DNA from: Bacteroidia bacterium
GTDB taxonomy: Bacteria; Bacteroidota; Bacteroidia; JANWJV01
DNA: 33,260 nt
Assembly: GCA_025451785.1 (NCBI GenBank)
Contig: JANWJV010000008.1
Location: 1-33,260 of the forward strand
Direction of reading: 5' to 3'
Shown here piece after piece: positions 17,021-26,283 of this stretch. The position numbers were made by a program, and so were the translations under genes. Under the pieces are notes generated by a model. It was not told where the DNA came from. It made no database searches and worked only from the letters and a program-made list of their open reading frames with translations. Each line of letters opens with the position of its first letter. Position 1 is the first letter of the stretch.

Positions 17021-17829
17021 TGTTGCTTACCTATGGTATTGTCGCGGTTGATGTTTTTCAGCTCAAATATAAAAGGAATGCTCTTTTTCACCCTCACCAG
17101 TTTTCCGTCTTTACACCCTGGCTCCCATCGTATCATCGCAAGCACACGTATTGCCTCATCGTTGCAGCCACCCGCCACCGACTTTAACACCCTTATGTTG
17201 GTTGGCATGCCGCTGGGCTCTATCACGAAGCTCAGAAGTACGGTTCCTGAAAAATTCTGAAGCTGGGCCTGCCGTGGGTATTCAAGGTTCTTGCGGATAA
17301 ATTCGTTCATAGCGAAATCGCCGGCGGCATAATGCGGCATGGTATCGGCTTTTTCCAGAATGGCCGCACTGGTATCAGGAACACCCTTATACACGATCCT
17401 GTCATACCCTCTCCGTTTACAGATCTTCGCGTATTTCTTTGGATCAAAGCGGAAGCTCAGCGTGTGCCAGGTGCTTGACGCCTCGCCCCTGTACACAAGG
17501 GGAGCAAACAAAAGTTTCCTGAATATCCTCTCCGCTTCCGCGTCTATCTCAGCGTTCAAACGCTTTACAAAGCTCAGACTGTTCCAGCTGCCGTCATTCA
17601 TTACAAGGAACTTGAGCGTCACAGTGCCTCCTTTGTTCTCCTTCAGGGATCTTTCGGGATACACCATTTCCTGTTCGAAGATGCGCCTCAGTTCCGCTTT
17701 ACCTCCTACATTGTCAACGGGGCGATCAACACCGTCGTAAGCAGGGCGAACCTCTTCCTGGGCGGAGAGATCACAGAAAAAAGCAATGAATGCAAAAAGA
17801 AGGGTGTTATGTAATGGCCGGAAGGTCAT
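17017..17829 (-). CDS. Secreted protein with two TonB C-terminal-like domains
   Basis: Signal peptide FCDLSAQ; two copies of YPxxx...GTVxLxFxV...G; start set at M4 (ATGA overlap with prmC). Confidence 0.75.
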   Translation of the reverse strand: MTFRPLHNTLLFAFIAFFCDLSAQEEVRPAYDGVDRPVDNVGGKAELRRIFEQEMVYPERSLKENKGGTVTLKFLVMNDGSWNSLSFVKRLNAEIDAEAERIFRKLLFAPLVYRGEASSTWHTLSFRFDPKKYAKICKRRGYDRIVYKGVPDTSAAILEKADTMPHYAAGDFAMNEFIRKNLEYPRQAQLQNFSGTVLLSFVIEPSGMPTNIRVLKSVAGGCNDEAIRVLAMIRWEPGCKDGKLVRVKKSIPFIFELKNINRDNTIGKQQ

Positions 17830-18692
17830 TTCAAACAAGCTTTTATCATGCGCTCCTTTCCGCTTAGGTCTTTGCGAACTTCGATGTCGCTGAAGCCATG
17901 CTTTTCAAGCAGCGAAGGCAGTGTTGCGGGCTGTGTTTGGCCCATCTCAAAATACAAACAGCCTCCCTTTTTGAGAGCTTTGGCAGCGAAGCCGGCAATG
18001 TGCCCGTAAAATAAAAGAGGGTTGCCTTCAACGAACAAAGCTATCGAAGGTTCATGCTCCAATACATTGGGGGATATTGCATCTTTTTCCGCGGAAGTTA
18101 CGTAGGGCGGATTCGATACCACAACATCTAATGATCCGGGAGGAACCAGGTCACCCAGCGCATCCAGGATATCTTCATTGATAAAAGTGATATCCACCTT
18201 GTTAAGCATGGCATTCTGCTGCGCAACGGTCAATGCGTCTTCTGAAACATCGAGGGCCATGACACGTGCGCGTGGCAGGTTCTTTTTTAATGCGATGGCA
18301 ATACAGCCGCTGCCGGTACCCACATCGAGGCAGCGAACATCTTTTTCTTTCTGGTCCTTCACGATCCAGTCAACCAGTTCCTCCGTTTCCGGTCTTGGGA
18401 TAAGTACGTAGGAATTCACCTTCATCTTCAGGCCGTAAAAGTCAGCTTTCCCCAGTACATATTGCAGGGGTTTGCCGGTCTTCAGCTCGTTCACTGCCTT
18501 GCTGAACTTAAGCAGTTCCGATTCGCTCATCTTTAGCGCCGAGGCCGAAGACAGCACAGTACTGGGTACTCCCAGGTATTCTCCCGCGCAGATGACCACG
18601 AACTGGTCTATCTCTGAAGCATCATACATATGCCCCAGCACCGAGTGGAAATGCTCTTTAACGGCAGCGATGGTATTAGAGGCTATTTTCAT
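17826..18692 (-). CDS. prmC: Release factor glutamine N5-methyltransferase PrmC
   Basis: CLDVGTGSGCIAIALKK, VVSNPPYVTSAEKDAI, RPETEELVDWI; start MKIASNT. Confidence 0.95.
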   Translation of the reverse strand: MKIASNTIAAVKEHFHSVLGHMYDASEIDQFVVICAGEYLGVPSTVLSSASALKMSESELLKFSKAVNELKTGKPLQYVLGKADFYGLKMKVNSYVLIPRPETEELVDWIVKDQKEKDVRCLDVGTGSGCIAIALKKNLPRARVMALDVSEDALTVAQQNAMLNKVDITFINEDILDALGDLVPPGSLDVVVSNPPYVTSAEKDAISPNVLEHEPSIALFVEGNPLLFYGHIAGFAAKALKKGGCLYFEMGQTQPATLPSLLEKHGFSDIEVRKDLSGKERMIKACLK

Positions 18693-18739
18693 GCTCGCTA
18701 AAATACACAAAGGAAGCACAGAAACCTTATTTTTGAAAA

Positions 18740-19801
18740 GTGAATTCTCATGAACAATATATGCGCCTCTGCCTGGAGCACGCCCGGAAAGGGCTTGGCG
18801 GAACGGCCCCCAATCCAATGGTAGGCTGCGTGATCGTTTGCGGAAGTGAGATCATAGGTGAAGGACATCATGAAAAGTTCGGAGGCCCTCACGCGGAAGT
18901 GAATGCGATCAACTCGGTAATGGACAAGTCGCTGCTGAAACAGAGTGTTTTATACGTTAACCTCGAACCTTGTGCGCATACAGGAAAAACACCGCCCTGC
19001 TCGTCGCTCATTATTGAGCATGGAATTAAGGAAGTTGTTATCGCCAATACCGACCCGAACCCGCTGGTGAATGGCAAAGGCATTAAACTGCTGGAGGCGG
19101 CGGGTTGTAACGTAACGACCGGTGTGCTGGAAAAGGAAGGAAGAGAGCTTAACCGGCGTTTCTTTTGCTGGCATGAGAACAAACGTCCCTTCGTGATCCT
19201 CAAATGGGCGCAAAGCACCGATGGTTTTATTGACAGTCCGCGCTATGGTGAAAAGCATAAGCCACTGCAGATAAGCAATCTCTCTTCAAAAAAACTGCTG
19301 CACCGCTGGAGAAGTGAAGAGCAGGCTATACTGGTTGGAACCAACACAGCGCTAATGGACAATCCCAAATTAACAGTTAGGGAATGGCAGGGAAATAACC
19401 CGCTGCGCATCGTGCCCGATAAATGGCTGCGTATCCCTTCTCATTTTCATATTCTTGACAAGAGCACCCCTACCCTCGTTTTTACGAGCCTTGATAAACA
19501 GGACGAACCCAACCTCGAATACATTAAGATAGACTTTGAAGGCAATGTGGCCAATAGTATGCTGGAAGAATTGTACCGCCGCAATGTGCAATCGTTGATC
19601 GTGGAAGGTGGTGAGATACTGCTGAACAGGTTCATAACCCAGCAGGTGTGGGATGAGGCAAGGGTATTTGTTAGCCCGCAAAAGTTGGGTAAAGGCATAA
19701 AGGCACCACTCTTCCCCTATAAAGCTATATCGGAGGAGAACATTGACGGCGACAGCCTGTTCATCTATAAAAGCCCGTTACGTGAAAAAGCCGTAACTTA
19801 G
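18740..19801 (+). CDS. ribD: Bifunctional riboflavin deaminase/reductase RibD
   Basis: TAPNPMVGCVIV, GGPHAEVNAI, LEPCAHTGKTPPC, LKWAQSTDGFID, LIVEGGEILLNRF; GTG start (alternative ATG 18761). Confidence 0.95.
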   Translation: MNSHEQYMRLCLEHARKGLGGTAPNPMVGCVIVCGSEIIGEGHHEKFGGPHAEVNAINSVMDKSLLKQSVLYVNLEPCAHTGKTPPCSSLIIEHGIKEVVIANTDPNPLVNGKGIKLLEAAGCNVTTGVLEKEGRELNRRFFCWHENKRPFVILKWAQSTDGFIDSPRYGEKHKPLQISNLSSKKLLHRWRSEEQAILVGTNTALMDNPKLTVREWQGNNPLRIVPDKWLRIPSHFHILDKSTPTLVFTSLDKQDEPNLEYIKIDFEGNVANSMLEELYRRNVQSLIVEGGEILLNRFITQQVWDEARVFVSPQKLGKGIKAPLFPYKAISEENIDGDSLFIYKSPLREKAVT

Positions 19802-19822
19802 GGTAAAGCAAAAACATCCTTC

Positions 19823-21583
19823 TTGAAGCATTGCCTTTTTTCATTGTTGTTATTGTCGGCCCCGGTGCTGGCGCAAAAGGGAAGTATTCCAATTCCAGGA
19901 ACTCATCCCATTGATATTATTACATGCAGGGCCTCATATTCCGGAGCTTATACGGGTGAAAGCACGGAGGCCGTTGCTGCCTATCTCAAAAAACATTTTA
20001 ATTCACTGGAAGCTGAGGCCATAAGTATTCGTCTTATCAATATCATTGAAAGCAAAGGCGGCAAACACCTTTTGTTTCAGCAGTGCTACAATGGCATTCC
20101 GGTGTACCGCGCCCAGGTAAAGGTGAACATGGATAAAAAGGGAAGGATACGCTCGGTGTTCGACAATAGCTTTTCTATTAGTACAGCGCTAAGTATTGAT
20201 TTCGGTAGTAACGAAGGAGAAAAGAACTATTTCTTCAATGGTGAAGAACTGGTGCCTGCGGTCCGTATTGAAATGAGAGGGCCCGGCTCAAACTATTATG
20301 AGGTCATCCATAACAGTCAAGGCAATGAGATCTACCGGCACGATCTTAACAGTTACCATCATGCCGCGCAGGATTCTACAGTTAACGCGATGATATTCCG
20401 TCCCGACCCGCTTACCAGCGCGGGTGTTGTATATGGTTCTCCTTATGTTGACAGCAGCGACTTTGATGTGCCGCAGCTGAACGCCCAGCGGCAAACGATA
20501 AGCATGAAGGTGGATTACAACAACGATACTTTCCGTTTGAAAGGACCATACGGTATCGTGAAAGAATTTGATAACCCTGTAACCACCCCGGCGTTCTGTA
20601 AGACAACGGCCAATTTCAATTATACCCGCAACCAGCAGGAGTTCGAAGATGCGAATGCCTTTTACTATATAACCATGTACCATGATTACGTAGCCTCGCT
20701 GGGCTTTAACAATATTGTGAACTACCAGGTATGGATCGACGCGCATGCGATGGGTGGTGCTGACAACAGCATGTTCTCTCCTGGCTTCACTCCTGCCCGC
20801 CTCTTGTTTGGCGAAGGTGGTGTTGACGACGCTGAAGATGCCGATGTTATCCTGCATGAATACGGGCACGCTATGTCGTACAGCGCGGCGCCTAACACCA
20901 ATACCGGCACCCAGCGCCAAACGCTCGACGAGGCCAACAGCGATTATTTCGCGGCTTCCTATTCAAGGTTCCAGAACACCTTCAGCTGGGGTAATGTATA
21001 TTCATGGGATGGCCACAATCCTTTCTGGCCGGGGCGTGTGGTGGTCAGCTCAAAGCAATATCCTTCGAGCCTGGTGAACAATATTTATACGGATGCGGAG
21101 ATATGGTCTTCCACCATTATGGAAATATGGGGTGATATAGGCCGGCAAACCACCGACGAGATACTTATCGAATCCATGTACAGCTACGCTTCGGGAATGA
21201 ACATGCCCATGGCGGCACAGCTATTCATAAAGGCCGACAGTACCCTGAATGCCGGCGCCAACTATACCGCTATCTGCAACCGTTTCAAGAACAGGGGTAT
21301 TTTAAGCAGCTGTTTGATCGGTATTGATGATCAGCAGATGAACAGCGGTGTGTTGCTTGTCAACAGCCAGGGTTTCGCGAAGGGCGAGGCGCTGAGCATC
21401 ATTCTTTCCCCGGGTGTGCTTGCCGATATATCATTGTTCGACTGCAGCGGCAGGATAGTGAAAGAAATGAATGGCCAAAGCAGCGACTGCCTTCTTTCAG
21501 GACAAGAGCTTAGTGCCGGTACTTATATTCTGCACGTGAGAACAAATACAGGCACATTGCATTCCAAACTGCTGAAGTATTGA
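19823..21583 (+). CDS. Secreted zinc metallopeptidase (fungalysin/thermolysin-like) with T9SS type A sorting domain
   Basis: FTP-like propeptide, VILHEYGHAMSY (HExxH), TLDEANSDYFAAS; C-terminal LSPGVLADISLFDCSGRIVKEM...AGTYILHV; TTG start. Confidence 0.88.
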   Translation: MKHCLFSLLLLSAPVLAQKGSIPIPGTHPIDIITCRASYSGAYTGESTEAVAAYLKKHFNSLEAEAISIRLINIIESKGGKHLLFQQCYNGIPVYRAQVKVNMDKKGRIRSVFDNSFSISTALSIDFGSNEGEKNYFFNGEELVPAVRIEMRGPGSNYYEVIHNSQGNEIYRHDLNSYHHAAQDSTVNAMIFRPDPLTSAGVVYGSPYVDSSDFDVPQLNAQRQTISMKVDYNNDTFRLKGPYGIVKEFDNPVTTPAFCKTTANFNYTRNQQEFEDANAFYYITMYHDYVASLGFNNIVNYQVWIDAHAMGGADNSMFSPGFTPARLLFGEGGVDDAEDADVILHEYGHAMSYSAAPNTNTGTQRQTLDEANSDYFAASYSRFQNTFSWGNVYSWDGHNPFWPGRVVVSSKQYPSSLVNNIYTDAEIWSSTIMEIWGDIGRQTTDEILIESMYSYASGMNMPMAAQLFIKADSTLNAGANYTAICNRFKNRGILSSCLIGIDDQQMNSGVLLVNSQGFAKGEALSIILSPGVLADISLFDCSGRIVKEMNGQSSDCLLSGQELSAGTYILHVRTNTGTLHSKLLKY

Positions 21584-21585
21584 GT

Positions 21586-22269
21586 ATGCAGGCTGCGCAG
21601 CCCTCTATTGATATCCTTGGAGTTACGGTGCAGGAACCCGTTACCGCCGCTACTGACCTGCTGGTATCGGCAGTTTGCCTCTTCGCTTATTACAAGATCA
21701 GCTCGATGGAAAGAAAGGAAAGTCTCTTTGTCTATTTCCGTTTCTTCTTTCTTACCATGTGTATTGCCACCGCCTATGGGGGTATTATAGGCCATGCCTT
21801 TCTTTACGCCTTTGGCTTTGCCTGGAAAGTGCCTGCCTGGATCATCAGCATGGCTTCCGTGGCATTGCTTGAAAGAGCATCCATACAGCACGCGCGGCCG
21901 CTCATGAAACCAGTGATCGGTAAGACCTTTGCTATTATCAATATCATCGAGCTGATGATCTTCGTTTGTATTTCGATGTACACACTTAACTTCTTCTTTG
22001 TGGAAGTGCATGCCGCCTATGGCCTTATTATCGTTGTGCTTTCGTTCGAGCTCTTTACTTACATCCATTCAAAGGACAAAGCAAGCCTTACGTTTCTCCT
22101 GGGCGTGTTCTTCGCTTTTCTTTCTGCGGTGATCCATCTTAACAGGATATCTATTAACGAATGGTTCAACTACAACGACATAAGCCATGTTTTTATGGCC
22201 GTCTCCGGGTGGTGTTTTTATAAGGGCGTGATGCGGCTAGGAAAAACTGTTCCTATTTTAGCACGGTGA
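21586..22269 (+). CDS. Polytopic membrane protein (about 7 TM; possibly DUF6962-like)
   Basis: Multiple hydrophobic segments; HLNRISINEWFNYNDISHVFMAVSGWCFYKG near C-terminus; overlaps next gene by GTGA. Confidence 0.7.
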   Translation: MQAAQPSIDILGVTVQEPVTAATDLLVSAVCLFAYYKISSMERKESLFVYFRFFFLTMCIATAYGGIIGHAFLYAFGFAWKVPAWIISMASVALLERASIQHARPLMKPVIGKTFAIINIIELMIFVCISMYTLNFFFVEVHAAYGLIIVVLSFELFTYIHSKDKASLTFLLGVFFAFLSAVIHLNRISINEWFNYNDISHVFMAVSGWCFYKGVMRLGKTVPILAR

Positions 22270-24368
22270 AACGCATCCTTCCACTCCTTTTCCTTTTATT
22301 GACATGCTGCTTTCAGGTAGCGGCGCAGAGTGCCGATTCACTGATGACCATGATCGCCGGAGCGAAAGCTCCAGAAAAGAAAGCTACACTAATGGCGAAA
22401 CTGGTGGGTGAAACGGTACGAAAAGATTCTGCATTATCGCGGAAACATCTTCAACAGCTACAGGACTTCGCTAAAGGAGGTAACAAGATCCTGCAGGCCT
22501 GCGCGAAGAAAGGAGAGGGCTTATGGTACCATGGCACCAATCAATTTGAAAAGGCGGAGAGGGTATTGAGCGAAGCCTTACAAACAGCGAAGGAATCAGG
22601 TTCGAATTGGGAAATAATGGAATGCTCCTATTACCTGGGCGAATCGGAAACAGCCATGGGAAAATACGAGCTTGCCCTCCAATTGTACTTCAATGCTTTA
22701 GATGCCAGCGATAAACTGAAGTATGATGGAGAGACGACCAATGTGTCTGCTATCTACAAGAGCATCAATAAGCTTTACCAGTATACGGGTCAATATGACA
22801 GAGCCCTTGAATATGCTTATAAGTCGCTGAAGGTGGATCTTGCCCTTGGCGACTCCGTGCTGATCGGTAAATCGCTGAACAACCTTTGCGCGGCCTGGGC
22901 CTACCTTGGCAGGGCCGACAGCGCGCTGAAATACGCGCTCATGGCGATACACATCAAAAAGCGCATGGGCGCAAACCCTGCAAGCCTGGTAAGCTCCTAT
23001 ATCAATGTAAGCAACCTGTATATAGGACAGGAAAATTATGACAGCGCATTTCATTACCTGTATGCGGCAAAGTCGATCGCCGAAAGGGAGCACGATGAAC
23101 GCGGCGCCTGCAAGATCTATCCCAGTATCGCGATCGCATGGTATAAGCTGGAGAAATACGACAGCGCCATCTATTATTATAACCTCAGTCAGCCAATTGC
23201 GCTCAAGGTAGGGCTCTATGAAGCGGCAGTGGAAAATTATTACGAGCTCAGCCGCTGCTACTTCCAGATAGGCGATTACAAGAACGCGTATGAGAACAAT
23301 ATGAAGTTCGCTGTGATGAAGGACTCCCTTCTGAAGGCCGATAACCTGAGGCATATGAACGAAATGGAAACGAAGTTCGAGACGGTAAAAAAAGATAAGG
23401 AGCTGTTGGAGAAGGATACCGAGATCAGTCGCAAGAACTCTCAGCGCAATTATTTTATCATCGGGCTATTGGTGTTTGTCCTGCTTGCGGGCTTCCTCTA
23501 CCGTAACTACCGCCAGCAGCAAAAGGCCAATACTATCATTGCCGCGCAGAAGGAAGAAGTGGAAAGGCAAAAAGAGCTGGTTGATGAAAAGAACCGCGAG
23601 GTATCGGACTCCATTCATTACGCCAAACGTATCCAGGGCGCCTTACTGGCCGGTGAACATCTGTTGAAGAAACACTTACCGGAACATTTTGTGCTTTACA
23701 AACCAAAGGACATCGTGAGCGGTGACTTCTACTGGGCACACCCTCTGCCGGAGGAGAACGACACATCCGGAAAACTGGTTCTTGTAACGGCAGACTGCAC
23801 CGGACACGGAGTGCCAGGAGCTTTTATGAGCCTTTTGAACATCAGCAAGCTTAACGAAACTATTAATGAGAAGAAGCTTAGCAGTCCCGACCTTGTGTTG
23901 AACAATGTTCGAGCGGAGATCATCCGCGCGCTGAATCCCGAAGGCAGCACCGAACAGAGCAACGATGGGATGGATTGTGTTTGCCTCGTCATTGATCTTA
24001 CGGCGATGAAGCTGGACTATGCCGCCGCGCACAATCCCTTTTATATCGTCCGGAACGGGGAACTGATCGTTTGTAAAGCCGATAAAATGGCGGTAGGCCG
24101 GTCACCAAGGGAGCATGAGCCTTTTACCCGCAATACACAGGAACTAATGAAGGGCGATGTTATATATACCCTTACCGATGGTTATGCCGACCAATTTGGC
24201 GGTGAGAAAGGAAAAAAGTTCAAGTACAAACAGCTGGAAGATCTTCTCATTTCCATTCACAAAAAACCAATGGCCGAACAGCGCACAACATTGGAAACTT
24301 CGATCGATAACTGGAGAGGAAAGCTTGAGCAGGTGGATGATATCCTGATCATCGGGATAAGGGTATAG
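22266..24368 (+). CDS. TPR-repeat, TM-anchored SpoIIE family protein phosphatase
   Basis: TPR array (YDRALEYAYKSLKVDLALGDSVLIGKSLNNL...), TM helix YFIIGLLVFVLLAGFLY, DSIHYAKRIQ, DIVSGDFYW, DCTGHGVPGAFMS, LTDGYADQFGG. Confidence 0.9.
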   Translation: MKRILPLLFLLLTCCFQVAAQSADSLMTMIAGAKAPEKKATLMAKLVGETVRKDSALSRKHLQQLQDFAKGGNKILQACAKKGEGLWYHGTNQFEKAERVLSEALQTAKESGSNWEIMECSYYLGESETAMGKYELALQLYFNALDASDKLKYDGETTNVSAIYKSINKLYQYTGQYDRALEYAYKSLKVDLALGDSVLIGKSLNNLCAAWAYLGRADSALKYALMAIHIKKRMGANPASLVSSYINVSNLYIGQENYDSAFHYLYAAKSIAEREHDERGACKIYPSIAIAWYKLEKYDSAIYYYNLSQPIALKVGLYEAAVENYYELSRCYFQIGDYKNAYENNMKFAVMKDSLLKADNLRHMNEMETKFETVKKDKELLEKDTEISRKNSQRNYFIIGLLVFVLLAGFLYRNYRQQQKANTIIAAQKEEVERQKELVDEKNREVSDSIHYAKRIQGALLAGEHLLKKHLPEHFVLYKPKDIVSGDFYWAHPLPEENDTSGKLVLVTADCTGHGVPGAFMSLLNISKLNETINEKKLSSPDLVLNNVRAEIIRALNPEGSTEQSNDGMDCVCLVIDLTAMKLDYAAAHNPFYIVRNGELIVCKADKMAVGRSPREHEPFTRNTQELMKGDVIYTLTDGYADQFGGEKGKKFKYKQLEDLLISIHKKPMAEQRTTLETSIDNWRGKLEQVDDILIIGIRV

Positions 24369-24374
24369 CGCGGA

Positions 24375-26231
24375 TCAAGCATTAAGATCGATGCCGATCA
24401 CCAGCATGTCGTCGATCTGTTTCTGGCCTTGTTTCCATTCATGGATCACCCTGTCGATCTCCGCGCGCTGTGAGTCCATGTCTTTGCCCTTCATGCTCAG
24501 CAAAAGATCGCGGAAGCGGCTGGAGTTGAACTTTTCGTTGGCAGGGCCGCCGAACTGATCGATATACCCATCGCTGAACATGTAAAGCGACATGCCTTTT
24601 TCAATGGCGATCTCCTGTTCGGTAAACTCCACTTTTTGGTTCTTGCGGGTATAGGAGCTGAGACCTCCAATTGAAAAATGGTCGCCCTTGATGATGCGAA
24701 GGCCATCGGAAGCCACCAGGTAAATAGGATTGGCCGCACCCGAGAAACACAATTTCTTTTGCTTCTTGTCTATCACGCAAAGCGACATCTCCATACCGTC
24801 CTGGCTGCTGTCCTCCCCTTCCTGCTGGCGCAAAGCCCTGAGCACCGCCCTGTGCAGCAGGTTGAGAATGGAGGCCGGTTCGGTAATGTGCTTTTCGTTT
24901 ACGATCTCGTTGAGCAGTGTATTCCCGATCAGCGACATAAAGGCACCCGGAACTCCGTGTCCTGTACAGTCGACCGCTGCCACGATCACTTTATCCCCTA
25001 TAGTGGAGAACCAATAAAAATCGCCGCTCACAATGTCGCGGGGCTGGTAAAAGATAAATGAACCGGGGAGCATTTTCCGGATCTCAGCCTCCGGCAAAAG
25101 GATGGAGCGCTGAATACGGCTGGCGTAATTGATACTGTCGGTGATCTTTTTGTTGCGCGATTCGAGCAAGAGGTTGGCGGCCTTACGTTCCCTGCTATTG
25201 CGATAGATCAAAAAGGAGATGCCTATAAGCAGGAGAACACAAAAAACGGCAAGGTACAATAGGTTGCGCTGCGCCTTGAGCTCGCTCTTCTGAAGGCCGA
25301 TGATCTCCTTGGCATTTCCGAGTTCCTGTTCCGCAGCTTCAAGCAGCATCTCCCACCTTCCGATCTGAACACTGTCCTCGGGGCTGGCGGCCTTTTTCTT
25401 TGCTTCTTCCAGTTTCCTCCTTGCCTCCGCGATCTCCTGTTCACGCCCCGCTATCTTATCCTCCTTCAGTTTGTCGAGGCCTACTTTCGTTTTAAACATA
25501 AGGCCGCCAAAGCTCTCTTTGGCAACGGGCTCTGTACCGGTATTCTCCTCCGGATTCTCTTCAGGGCCGTTAGTAATTCCTTTGCCGGAAGAAGTGGTGG
25601 CAGTTCCGCCGTTCTTAGTGGGCACCGTCTTGACCGCCAGCATGTTCTTTGTAACGGAACGCCGCATCAATGAAACGGAAGTATTGTTCTCATCATTCTT
25701 GGAAAAGAGTCCGCCTTTTTTGGCGGCATTGGCTTCCAGGTCGATGTATTTTTTCTGAGTGTTGTAAAAGAGCTTTCCAAAAGGAAGGTTGGCCTCGGTG
25801 GTGTCCTTCTGGCGGAAACTATTAAGCACCATTTCGGCGCCCGTAAAAGTGATGCCGGGCGCGGCCACATCAGCGGGGACCTGGCGCAGGTCGATCATCA
25901 TCACGCTCTTCTGGTAACCGTTCCTGGTAAGCTCGAGCCTGTATTGTACGCCCGAAAGCATCTCCAGGCGAAATTCTCCTTTGGCATTCGATGAGCAGGT
26001 GGCTACCTGTTTACCTGAATTGTCGGTAAGACGGAAGGAAACACGTTCGAGGATGCCTTCGATAACGATCTGTTTCTCCTTCTTGAGAAGACCGCGTGAA
26101 GGGTCGTACTTATATCCGTAAACAAGGCCTTCAAAAACAAAGTTGTTCTTTTTTGCTACTTGAGCGAAGCAATTAGTCACCAGCCCGGGTAAGAGCAGGG
26201 ACAATAACAGGAGGGCTTTCGTCCGAAACAC
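24375..26231 (-). CDS. SpoIIE family protein phosphatase with secreted carboxypeptidase-regulatory-like N-terminal domain, coiled coil and TM helix
   Basis: Signal peptide; VSFRLTDNSGKQVATCSSNAKGEFRLEMLSGVQYRLELTRNGY; coiled coil; LLYLAVFCVLLLIGISFLIY; DSINYASRIQRSILLP, DIVSGDFYWF, DCTGHGVPGAFMS, FSDGYIDQFGG; GTG start. Confidence 0.88.
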   Translation of the reverse strand: MFRTKALLLLSLLLPGLVTNCFAQVAKKNNFVFEGLVYGYKYDPSRGLLKKEKQIVIEGILERVSFRLTDNSGKQVATCSSNAKGEFRLEMLSGVQYRLELTRNGYQKSVMMIDLRQVPADVAAPGITFTGAEMVLNSFRQKDTTEANLPFGKLFYNTQKKYIDLEANAAKKGGLFSKNDENNTSVSLMRRSVTKNMLAVKTVPTKNGGTATTSSGKGITNGPEENPEENTGTEPVAKESFGGLMFKTKVGLDKLKEDKIAGREQEIAEARRKLEEAKKKAASPEDSVQIGRWEMLLEAAEQELGNAKEIIGLQKSELKAQRNLLYLAVFCVLLLIGISFLIYRNSRERKAANLLLESRNKKITDSINYASRIQRSILLPEAEIRKMLPGSFIFYQPRDIVSGDFYWFSTIGDKVIVAAVDCTGHGVPGAFMSLIGNTLLNEIVNEKHITEPASILNLLHRAVLRALRQQEGEDSSQDGMEMSLCVIDKKQKKLCFSGAANPIYLVASDGLRIIKGDHFSIGGLSSYTRKNQKVEFTEQEIAIEKGMSLYMFSDGYIDQFGGPANEKFNSSRFRDLLLSMKGKDMDSQRAEIDRVIHEWKQGQKQIDDMLVIGIDLNA

Positions 26232-26283
26232 AGGCGGCTAAATTAAACATTTATTGTTCTATCTTAGCGCCCATTATCAGGGT

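Noticed and set aside
20288-20920. 210-aa minus-strand ORF over the metallopeptidase
   Set aside because: Antisense of the HExxH peptidase; no domain signal
22698-23354. 218-aa minus-strand ORF over the TPR region
   Set aside because: Antisense of a TPR array, composition typical of a shadow ORF
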